Shown one piece after another: positions 1 to 11,222 of a stretch of DNA of 64,000 bases. How positions within the stretch are numbered: the stretch's first letter is position 1; the number at the start of each line of letters is the position of its first letter. Both the position numbers and the translations under genes were made by a program. The notes beneath the pieces were generated by a model, which made no database searches, was not told the DNA's origin, and saw only the letters and a program-made list of their open reading frames with translations. Origin of the DNA: Protopterus annectens (taxonomy: Eukaryota > Chordata > Ceratodontiformes > Protopteridae); contig NC_056732.1 in assembly GCF_019279795.1 (NCBI RefSeq), positions 1,078,882,430 to 1,078,946,429 on the forward strand, in the 5' to 3' direction.

Positions 1-166
1 GCGCTCGGACTTGACCACTAAGGCGCCATGAGACGGTACTTGGAGTTAATGAGTTAACACATGTTTTCCACTGTGGTTTTCCGGCCAGGGACTGTGGTCA
101 GGATTTGTATATCCAGTGTGATTACTCTATGGTCTGGTTTTACCAGTGAGCAATACACTTCTCATC

Positions 167-364
167 TTAACATCCAGTACCCATGTTGCTGATTATCACA
201 TCCAGTATGCTTACCCCTCTTGTGGGAGTGGTACGTTGTTCCTGGGCCTTTTGGTTTGTGGATTCTATGGAGCTAGTATAATGCTCCCAGTCTATGTCTG
301 GGTATTTGCAGTCACCCAATATAATGTGGTTTGGAGGACTTGATATATTCATGTATTCCAGCAT
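167..364 (-). pseudogene. CR1-type LINE endonuclease fragment
   Basis: A 65-codon open stretch contains ILGDCKYPDIDWEHY followed by TPTRGVSILDVIISNMG. These match, block for block, the apurinic endonuclease region of the LINE copies elsewhere in this window: GDFNYLIINWDSY and TPSRGATILDLVLTNMG near 45.1 kb, and GDFNYSSINWENY near 49.9 kb. In this family the Asp and Asn of GDFN are catalytic; here the Phe is Cys and the Asn is Lys, so the fragment is inactive. It lies at the window edge with no recognisable reverse transcriptase next to it, so it is a truncated relic. Family assignment follows from similarity to the copies within this window. Confidence 0.65.
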
Positions 365-420
365 AGGCCGGATGCAGTTCCTGGTGTTGGGACAGTAGTC
401 TGTAGCAGGCTATAAACTGG

Positions 421-842
421 GGGGCAGTTTTAGCCACTGTTACTTGAGCATGGCTAGTCCATGCTGCTTTTTGTTGTGGTACCGACATGGGGGTGTGGTT
501 ATCCTTGACAATTCTTGCTAGTCACCCTCCTTTTGTAGCTTGTTCCAAGTTTTGAGGCTGTACAGCACAGTATGAGGTGTAACCTGATAGTGTTAGGGTG
601 CTGTTGTGAGCCTTGCCTCAGTTTTCTGTTACAGCACAGTTATCAACATTCTCCATACTGGGTGAGTTTAGACTGCATGCATCTTGCTGTTTCAACTTAT
701 CCCTTATCTTATTCTTATCCCTTCTGGTACCTATGGAGATAGGTTTGTGTTTTGAGCCTTACCTATTCAGGGCACACTGTGGGTGACAACAGCCTTTGCC
801 AGTATCCATACAGCCTGCACTGATAGGTGCACGCCAGTCCTA
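421..842. other. unassigned intergenic DNA
   Basis: No supported coding region, RNA gene or repeat was seen between the LINE fragment and the palindrome at 843-891. The same is true of 892-1234, apart from a partial direct copy of one palindrome arm just after 890. Confidence 0.5.
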
Positions 843-891
843 GCAGGTGGTGCATCATGTCATGCTCAGCATGACATGATGCACCACCTGC
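843..891. repeat. perfect 24-bp palindrome with 1-nt spacer
   Basis: Bases 843-866 are the exact reverse complement of 868-891, with only base 867 between them. Bases from 890 onward repeat part of the left arm in direct orientation (GCATCATGTCATGCTCAGCATG). The arrangement fits a template-switch event during replication that wrote an inverted copy next to the original. The arms are too short and the loop too tight for a normal microRNA precursor. Confidence 0.9.
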
Positions 892-1234
892 ATCATGTCA
901 TGCTCAGCATGTCATCCCAGACTGGCACACATTGGGTTCCCTTTGACTAACTGCGATACTTCAGTCAATTGTTGCACTTGATCATCTCGTTGTCATGATG
1001 TGGCATGATGCTTGGTGAGGGTAGGATGTTAGTCAGGGTCCTCTGGTGTGCATATAGTACTTGGTGTTACATTACTTAACACATAGCATTCATGCCTCAG
1101 GTGGTGCTGCAGGGCTGCCTCTGTCGGATGCGCATATTACACTTCCCTGTACATGTTTGAGAGCAGGTTGTGTCACGTTAGGCATCCCTGTTACTATATG
1201 AGTGAGTCAGAGAGGGGTATCATTCCCAAGGTTC

Positions 1235-2472
1235 CTACTGAGCCAATGTATGTGCTATGCGTTGCCTCTTTGCCAAGGCCAGGGCATACTGGGCATGCCT
1301 CCTTCTGCCTACTGGGGCAGGCTCAGGTTGTTCCTCCTTCGAGTCACGCTCTGCCTGTGATGGCCTTGGCAATGGTGGGGGGCTGTTTGGCCCAGCCCTA
1401 TGCTGGTCCTGCTGCAGCTGTTTTCGCAAGATCATATTATGTAGCATAGCACATACCATGACAATTTGGGTACATGTAGTTGGTGTGTACTCCAAGGCTC
1501 CACCAGATGTGTCCAGACACCGGAACCGTGACTTGAGCAGCCCAAACACATGCTCTATTACATTACGTGTTTGTGCGTGTGCCTCATTATGGCATTCCTG
1601 TTCAGGTGTGTGTGCGTTTCTGATGGGTATCATCAGCCACGGCTCCAGTGCATAACCTGCATCCCCCACTAGGTGTCCATGCGGGATGTCCCCATTGTCA
1701 AATGTCTGGTACAGCTGCGTCAAATGCCAGATGTGGGAATCGTGGTAGCTCCCAGGACAGCCAGCACACACATTCATTATTATGCCCTGGGCATCACACA
1801 CGACCTGGCAGTTGATGGAGGGGAAGCCCTTGCAGTTGATGTATGCCCTACCCGCTCACCGGCTGGTGCTTTGATGCTTATGTGCGTGCAGTCTATTGCA
1901 CCCACTACCTCAGGGTATTCCGCTATTTGCTGGAAGAGACACATATTGCTGGCCAATACCTCACGGGCATTGGGGAAATATACATGATCACCGACATGTG
2001 CTGACATGGCATCCAGGAACTGGTGCAGTACCCTGGAAGCTGATGCCTGTGATATCCCCATCATATCACCAGTTGGTCTCTGGAAGGTACCTGTTGCTAG
2101 TATTCTTAGGCCAACACATACCTTGGTTTCCACTGGGATGGGTTCCCCTCTGTTGGTTCTGTGTGTGAGGCGTGGCCTGCACAGCTCCACTATTTGCTGC
2201 AGGAGGTCTCTGTCCACTCTATAGCGCTCTACTATCTCCAGCTCATGTAACCCGTGGTAGGTGACCCTGGGCCTGTACACTCTTCTCCGTCTCCTCACTG
2301 CGGGTTGTCTGGCACCATCTGCATTGTCACCACCCTCAGCAAGTCGCCTATGTCTCATTATGACAGCTATGGCAGCCCCTAACATTTCTGCTCTGAGTTC
2401 AGCTTTTTCAGTTTTCACTTCTGATAACTTAACTCCTGTCTTGCAGTGTCTCTTGAGAGAAACATTCTGCAC
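1235..2472 (-). pseudogene. HARBI1-like PIF/Harbinger transposase, frameshifted
   Basis: Two overlapping reading frames (2472-1780 and 1801-1235) together encode a DDE_Tnp_4-type transposase, the cut-and-paste enzyme of PIF/Harbinger elements. The N-terminal part has a basic stretch (RRRRVYRPRV, near residue 61) and a helix-turn-helix-like segment (TGDMMGISQASASRVLHQF). The catalytic core shows GAIDCTHI (Asp194 of the first frame), then CPGSYHDSHIW, VGDAGY and NVIEHVFGLLKSRFR in the second frame, so all acidic residues of the family are visible. The frames differ by two positions, which places one small indel at about 1810-1860, after the first catalytic block. The Myb-like partner protein of Harbinger elements is not seen alongside, and terminal inverted repeats were not identified. 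A more decayed relative lies at 45.8-47.1 kb. The frameshift makes this copy inactive unless it is a sequencing error. Confidence 0.85.
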
Positions 2473-2474
2473 TG

Positions 2475-3225
2475 CTGTTTGCAGAGTTTTAAGTGCTGGG
2501 CTGGGCTAGTATTCTGCCTGTGTAATTGCCTGCATCTAATTGTTTTCACCTGCTAGCTCCAGCAGTATTCCCTGCTAACTTCCTACTACATCTGTTGCTT
2601 CCTTTTTCCTTTCTGTTTCCTCAGGGTGGAGCCGTGTGCAAACCAGCAGAAACACGCTCACATACTTACACAGTTCAGAATCTGCTTATTTGGTTTTAAA
2701 CGCGTGCACGCCTGCGCAAACGGTGTTAAACATCTCCCAACACGCTCCCACATGCTCAGTCTGCCTTACACGCCAAGCACTGCCTTACACGCACAAGCAC
2801 TGCCTTACTTCGTGCGCGCGCACGCATACACGTCCAGCAAGAAACTTTGGTGTAGGCAACAGTGTACACCTTCCATTTCTTGACTTTCTCATGTTTACTT
2901 AGTGGCACACCTCTTTCCTTGATATCTGTCTGACATCTGTCATGTAACTCTAACCTCCAATGCACTGCATTTCTTTCTACCATTCCCCCCTGTGATGTCA
3001 CCTATCTCCTACTCTGTTCCTCCCCCTTATGTAACTCTTACACTACTCAGAATGTGCTCATTTGCTATGTGACAGTGGAATTCAGTATCCTTACACTCAT
3101 TTCCATCAGATTGCCTACTAATGCTTAGTTACATCTCTTAGACTCAGCTTCCCCCCTTAGCAACCACTACACGGTGGCCATGTTGGTGTTGCTCTGCTGG
3201 TCCCTGCATTGGCATTCCATGTATT
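2475..3225. other. unassigned DNA upstream of the transposase
   Basis: No coding region is supported. Between about 2700 and 2840 there is a patch richer in CG and CACG-type words than its surroundings, with a short repeated phrase (GCACTGCCTTAC, twice). This may be 5' sequence of the Harbinger element, but no terminal repeat confirms it. Confidence 0.4.
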
Positions 3226-3231
3226 GCATAA

Positions 3232-3725
3232 AACCTACATTTGTAGGTTTAAAACCTTCATTTTTATGTTCTATACAGCGCAGCCTGTTTGCGCGGGGCT
3301 GCGCTGGGTTTAAACATCGGCAATCGCCGAAAAAAAAATTATATTTCCCATATATTTGCATCAGGTTACCTTGCCAATGGCCACATATTTGGCCATTGGC
3401 ATGCTGCCTGACACATATGCACCCTTTATTTGGAGCTGACATGGCTCCATTGCCGTTTTTGCAGAAACGTACTCAGTTGTCAACTGAGTACATTTCTGCA
3501 GCTAAAACGGCTCTTACACGGGCTGTTCTGGGCTTCCTGGATCGCTAATCAGCCTCATTTGCATGCTATTCGGCTGCAAGTGAGGTGATTAGCTTATCCA
3601 CGCCCACTCCGTGTAAGCTTGACTCTTACACGGACTTTGGGCTGTTCCTGGATCGCGAAGGCTGCATGGAGTCTTACACTACTCTTAGACTCCGTGCAAG
3701 CCTTCGTGAATCCTGCCCAATGTTG
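3232..3725. repeat. cluster of foldback hairpins
   Basis: Several inverted repeats follow one another. AAACCTACA pairs with TGTAGGTTT near 3232-3251. GCCAATGGCCA pairs exactly with TGGCCATTGGC at 3373-3400. A 19-bp arm with one mismatch and a 1-nt spacer lies at 3461-3499, and its pairing extends outward through GCCGTTTT/AAAACGGC. TAATCAGCCTCATTTGCA pairs imperfectly with TGCAAGTGAGGTGATTA at about 3546-3592. CCGTGTAAG pairs with CTTACACGG near 3609-3634. A long imperfect stem (GGATCGCGAAGGCT with AGCCTTCGTGAATCC) spans about 3650-3713. The phrase CTGGATCGC occurs at the start of two of the stems. No ORF in the block resembles a protein. It may be a foldback-type non-autonomous transposon. 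Confidence 0.7.
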
Positions 3726-3794
3726 CTGACATCAATAAAAAATTTTAAAAAAGTCAACATGTCAATATTCATGCTCCAAGAGATAACTTCAGAG

Positions 3795-4245
3795 GGTCTA
3801 TATTATAAGCATGAAACTCCTTTTCAGTAAATACGGAAACAGTGACACATACTGCGCGAACCGCAAAAACACCAAATGCCCTAAACTGCGAAATTCAAAA
3901 TCTCGAATCGTCATAGTTAGCCAACCCCACTGCCCGCTACATACTACCTACCCAAACAAAATAAATAAACCACATACATACACTAAAGAAAACCCTACTT
4001 CTAACCCTAAAGTAAAGCTTGCATATACTACCATGTATGCACTTACCTTAACCTGCACCCTAACCCTAAGGTCCGGAACTATCACACACTTACCATAAGG
4101 AGCTATACCGCAGAAGGGCCAACTATGACAATTCGACATTTTGAATTTCGCACTTTAGGACAATCGGTGCTTTCGCAATTCGCTGAATATGTCTTGACGT
4201 TTCTGTATTCACATAAGTGGACCTTCACTGTTCTAATAGGGAACC
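3795..4245. mobile_element. MITE, 9-bp flanking repeats (family member 1)
   Basis: The element begins GGTCTATATTATA and is flanked on both sides by ACTTCAGAG (3786-3794 and 4246-4254), a 9-bp target-site duplication. Long subterminal inverted repeats are visible: about 3829-3922 reads as the imperfect reverse complement of about 4120-4210 (shared words include TGCGAAATTCAAAAT and GTCATAGTT). The centre holds CCTTAACC, CCCTAACCCTAAGGTCCG and a run related to the second copy at 48.35-48.92 kb. No transposase is encoded, so it depends on another element for movement. TSDs of 9-10 bp are typical of Mutator-like elements (known), but that assignment is an inference. Confidence 0.75.
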
Positions 4246-4254
4246 ACTTCAGAG

Positions 4255-7061
4255 CATGGGACCATGCATGTTAAAAACAGTGATTTTTGTAGGGGGCAAG
4301 CCCAGTGCACTCTAACTCTGAGATCTTCCTGGGCATCTTCCAGAAAAGAGAATACAGTGGAGTCTGAGGACAACAGATTCTGCCTGAAAGTACCTGTATG
4401 CTGTGGATATAATCCTTGTCTCCTCCTGAAGCAAAAGAGAATTATTTGACCTTTACCTGAGATTTGCTGTTATTCTGTATTATACTTAGACTCTTGGAAT
4501 AAACACAAAAGGCAGTGTAACAAGTAGTCTGGGCATATTTCAATTTCTTTTCTTTTATTTTATTTTGAAAATTTGGTGGAGAAGCTGTTCCTATGATAGG
4601 AGCTAACTGTGATCGAAAGTTTCTGAACTATTTCCTTTAAGTTTCAGTTTTATAATATAACTGAGTATATTTTCTGAACTTTGGAGTTCAGCACATTTAA
4701 TAAATCACAATATATATTGTAGTAATTGCTATTAGCAAATACCACAGTCTTTCTATAAAACAAGTCTTTTATTGTAATAAATTTAAAAGCAGGCCAAATC
4801 ATGAGCTGAATATGTAACTACAGTTGGAATCAAACTGCTTTTACAAGATTTAATGGGATATGTTATGTAGTAACACTATAAGTTCAAGTAGCTGTTCCTG
4901 CAGCAGTAATTTAGAAAAGGTGTTAAACAGGAAAAATGGATATGCTTGCAGTCAGTTTTCAATTAATAGTTCCTTTATGGGGTCAAAATACAAAAAGTCT
5001 GTCCCTTTTCTCTCACCAGGACTCATACTGGTGAAGTCACAACTCCTTTCTCCAAAACAAAACAGGTAGCATGTAATCCTTTCTACCAGATCTCACCCTG
5101 GCGAGTGATAACAATATTAGAGTCTAAATCAGGAAAGTGATACAAAGGTACATTTGCCAGACCTCTGTTTCTGACATGGTAATGATTCTTTTTGTTTTTT
5201 GTCTTTCAGACAGTCAATCATCAATGCACGTATGTGAAAAGTCTCAATAAGAAGTACTTGTATGAAATAAAAGTATGTAACACATAAAGCAAAGTCTTTG
5301 AAACACTATTATAGCTTCTGGCAAATAGTCTTTGGCAAAAAAATATGTGGCAAACAAGAGTCTTTAATACACAGCTACAGCTTCTGACAGACTCTGGCAA
5401 ATTAGCAAACAAATGTCTTTATGTAAAAATTCTCCCAGACAATACCTTAATTAGTCACATAGACCACTGTGTCTAGTTCATCATTTATCCACTGAAAATA
5501 TGGATCATGGTGTCAGCTATCAGTAATAGCAGCTTATAATAAGGAAACTTTGGGTTGCCACTTGGGGCCCCAGCTTCAAAGGGATGAAGAACACCACAGT
5601 TGCTTTGAACTGCAAAAGTGCTGCCTCTTTATTTCACTCTTTTTTGAATCAACATACTTAACGTGTTTGTTTAAATAACAATAAGTAAATAAACATAGAA
5701 CTAAAAATTTCAATCAAACAGCAATAGTAATAATTAAAAAACTCACAGATTTAAAGCTTTGATGAACAAGCTGAAAAGAAAAAAGAATTAAAACTATCAT
5801 ATAAACTCAGTACCTAGTAATATTGTACAGACAAGAGCAGTAAAACTTGTTTGTTTAAAAATAGTGCAAAAAGAGTGAAAGAATGAATAAAGGTCTATAG
5901 TGCAATCATTCCAATATCATTCCAATATGAATAATTAAATAGAAGAAAAACAAAACTAGATGTTAAAGGTACTGCATTCTGGGTAGCCAGAATCACTTCA
6001 TATTATATTCAGTTTTTAATTTATTTTAACAGTTAGCCTCCAGAAAGTGACATACCTCGATCTGTATAGCTAGAATATAGTGTTTTTAACATATCATGTT
6101 GTTTTAACCTTATTATCCATTTTAAATGATTGTACTGTAGACCTGCCTGCCTGGTTCTTTCTTTTTATGTCACCAAAAAAGTATTACTGTTCATCTTGTC
6201 ACTACTATATTAAAAAGATTTGAAATTCTATGAAACTGTCTGATTTACATCTAGGTATTCAGTATGAATAATCTGTGTGTAGGTTTTTAGTCTTTTAGAA
6301 TTCAGCACTCTGCAGCACTTATAATGAAGTAGAATAGAAGAGTATACAATGTGTGCATTTTTTAATAAACAAATGCATTTTAAATGATTCCTTGGGCAGT
6401 GTTTTTGCATTTTGTAGTAAAATGGTTTTCACTGAGTTTGGGGTTTTGGTGCTTCTGAAGCTTGATTGGCTTCTCAGCATGGCTGATGCTCCACCTTTTT
6501 CTGGAAAAAAGATACTGCAGGTATTATGTAGTTTCACATGCATATATTGCTGTACTGCAGTTACCTGTAGTCAGGGGGTCAGTCTCTGACCTTGGGCATG
6601 CACAGCCATGGAGACTGTGGGGCATCCCCCAGCCTCCAGGGAGAATGACTCATTTCACATTACAGCTTCATACTTATGTTTCAGCTAATGTGTATTCATG
6701 CAAAGCTTGTTCTATTAATATTTTTAAATGAATATATGTAATATTTAAAAATTGTCCCTGATCTTGAGTTTTTGCCTTTTATTATTTTTGTCTTTGTCCC
6801 TGATTCATGAGCAATGAAGTTAAGTTCCCTTGTAGAAGAGACTCCACATCCATGTTCCTCCTCATGAATGTGTAAATGCAGGCATCACTTCTCTTCTGGC
6901 TATCATGCCTGTATTTACCTCCATGTCGTAAGATGAAGCTGTGCTCTAAATGATCTAATAACCTGTGACCTGTACAACAGAACTGGTGCTGCAGACAGGC
7001 TTCCACTCTGCAACACCAGTTCCCTCTTACAGCTAAAGCTGCTCTACCCGAGAACTTCAGT
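4255..7061. other. unassigned AT-rich DNA
   Basis: No gene or known repeat is supported. Around 5280-5430 two diverged copies of a roughly 70-bp phrase (…GTCTTTGAAACACTATTATAG… and …GTCTTTAATACACAGCTACAG…) lie in tandem. Short ORFs are at the level expected by chance. Confidence 0.5.
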
Positions 7062-7166
7062 TCTCTTGCAGCTTTGCACTACACCCAAGTGGTATGTCTC
7101 TTGCAGCTTTGCACTACACCCAAGTGGTATATCTCTTGCTGCTTTGCTCTGCACCCAAGTAGTATG
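7062..7166. repeat. 35-bp tandem triplication
   Basis: Three consecutive 35-bp units start at 7062, 7097 and 7132. Each begins TCTCTTGC(A/T)GCTTTGC and ends AAGT(G/A)GTAT plus one base (G or A). The first two are nearly identical and the third has several changes. No coding role is seen. Confidence 0.85.
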
Positions 7167-9189
<2,023 letters not shown>

Positions 9190-9836
9190 TGTGCATGCAT
9201 GTGCACATCTGTGTATGTATGCATTCCTCCAAAATAACAAATTGGGGAGGGCAGGGTGCTGCAGTTTGGAACAGGGGACCCATACACTGATAACAGCCCA
9301 GGATCCAAGACATATTTAATCTGCCACTGAATGAATCTGTCTGTTAGTTACAAAATTAGGGACATCTTATGATTAAAGTCTGATTATTTTATCCAAATCA
9401 TTCAATTCTAGTTATTCTGAATGCACCATTAAACAACTATTGATTTCAGAAGTTGTACACCACTATTTCCTCACAAAAGTATTATTAATTACGCTAAAAT
9501 TGCCTATTATTGAGTATGGAACTTTTGGGATCTAAGACTATGCTGATGTAAATATTAATAAAGTATGTTCTATGAAGGAACACTTAATTTATAATTATCA
9601 TTTATAGCATCAGGAGTATCGCATGAGCATAGGTGTCATAATCAGTTATTCCTTTATGTTTCAAGGCAAGGTGAACATCCCTTTATTTTTTTTATGCAAA
9701 TACGTGTAAAAATTTAACTAAGCATTTCACTGATGACATATTTATTGCATGGAGAGATTTATATACACTTGCAGGAATGTTTAGTATGTTTGAACACAAT
9801 ACTGTTGCTACTCTTGAAGCAGTTAATCTTTAGCAT

Positions 9837-10313
9837 TGTGATGCCCGTGCCCTGGCTCAGCAATCAAGGAGCCTCAATCCTCACCACTAACACCAGTGAG
9901 GGGTGTCTCATGTAGGAGGAATGGATAACAAATACACACAGTAAAGTGCAATTTCCCTTATGAGCACACAGAGAACACAGTCAGTCCGAGGCTGGTCACT
10001 CCCTTGCTCTCCAGGTCCCCAGTAAGACTCCCCACTGGCACAGCTACAGGATCCAAATCTCAGCCTAGTGGGCAAGCTAAACTCTCCAGCACCCTCTCTG
10101 TCCAACCAGTGCTTCATGTCCCTGCACTTTGAGAAGAGTTTATGCAACCACACAGACACTCATGGGGAAGGCTGGCACAGGTTCTACAGTTGTGCCCCTT
10201 TTTCCCAAACTATATGGTAGTACTAGCTGCCACCACCTACTAATATTTATCAGCTACTCAAAGGCCCTTAAAACGGTGTCCAATTATTACTGTGCAATAT
10301 TATTATCCAATTG
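9837..10313 (-). mobile_element. Gypsy-type LTR fragment related to the 25-31 kb element
   Basis: On the minus strand this stretch matches the 3' half of the LTRs at 26.5-26.9 kb and 30.5-30.8 kb. Shared blocks include GGGACATGAAGCACTGGTTGG, AGCTGTGCCAGTGG and GTGAGGATTGAGGCTCCTTG, as well as the stretch GGACACC…AAGGGCC. The minus-strand 3' end is near 9837 (…GGGCATCACA). The U3-side boundary was not located: sequence beyond about 10313 no longer matches. It could be a solo LTR with a divergent U3 or a truncated fragment. The word TAGCAT occurs at both edges, but the right edge does not end in CA, so I do not call it a target duplication. Confidence 0.75.
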
Positions 10314-11094
10314 GTAGCATAACCCAGGGCTAAAGCTATTGAAGTGGCTTTGTACAATTTTACCAAAGGCATGCAAGTACTCTAAAGAGCTTAAATTATC
10401 TCTGCAAAAACAGCCACAGTTGAAAGGGTTTAAAAACATTTAATAACAAATAGTCAAAACACAAGACAATACTTTTTACTACACAGTGCTAGTCAAGAGT
10501 TCAGAGATCACAGAGAAATACTTAAAATAATTCAGTAGTACATTTCTGACATCACAGAAAAACACAGTCTATGCTTTCTAGCTTCTAGCTATTTCTAAGA
10601 GAAAACACAAGTCTAAGATAAACTTACATATAGAGTAAGACAGTGCTGATGAGTTGGATGATCAAGACAAAAATGTTTGATGCTCTCTGATTCTCTGGTT
10701 TTTAAAATCACATTCCTGGTTCACATTACATCATTCTTCACACTTCCCTGGGTTGCCAGACTAACAGAAACTGCATTTACATTCTTCACCTCTGGGCAGA
10801 AACCAGAGCAATAAAGGACATTTATACATGCAAATTCTGGCCATTAACTCTGGCCTTAAACAATAGGCCGGATGCCCCACTCTAGACTCACTGGCTCTGA
10901 GTCCTAACATCAAAGGGTCACAACATGCTTTACTTGGTCAGTAGAGTGCACTGTTGTTACATTTTTTCCAGTTCCACATGTAACATTATTTTTACCATTT
11001 AAGACAATAAGCCTGTGGTTTACATTAATATTTACAGATGACAGAATTATCTCCAAAATTCTATCTGGCTAGGCTGTCAGCCTTCACCTATCTT
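10314..11094. other. unassigned DNA, possibly more LTR sequence
   Basis: No gene is seen. The stretch could contain the diverged U3 of the LTR fragment at 9837-10313, because a full LTR of this family in the window is about 1.5 kb, but no direct match supports that. Confidence 0.35.
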
Positions 11095-11222
11095 CACCCA
11101 ATCTTCACAGCTGCCCTAGTGGACCATTTTAAGCCTAGTTAATTTCTTTTATTGAGAACCAAACCCTGTACATTTTGACTGAGAGGTCAATACCCTAACC
11201 ATTATATCAATCCCCAATCTCA
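11095..11222 (-). mobile_element. tRNA-derived SINE (family shared with 54.9 kb)
   Basis: Read on the minus strand from 11222, an A-box-like TGATATAATGGTTAGG is followed about 40 bases later by a B-box-like GGGTTTGGTTCTC. Then comes GGCTTAAAATGGTCCA…TAGGGCAG. The same order, with the same CTTAAAATAG/GCCCA…GGGGCAG block, occurs at 54909-55035 on the plus strand. A and B boxes form the internal polymerase III promoter of tRNA-derived SINEs. No clear target duplication or tail was found. Confidence 0.6.

Noticed and set aside
1257..1987. Plus-strand ORFs over the Harbinger transposase
   Set aside because: Antisense shadows of the transposase frames, which carry the conserved motifs.
3174..3548. 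124-codon ORF across the hairpin cluster
   Set aside because: The sequence is dominated by inverted repeats and the peptide has no family pattern.
4010..4075. Interstitial telomeric repeat
   Set aside because: CCCTAACCCTAA-like words are few and belong to the MITE centre, where the second copy has them too.
9832..10319. TAGCAT at both edges of the LTR fragment as a target duplication
   Set aside because: The right edge lacks the expected CA/TG terminus and the word is short enough to recur by chance.
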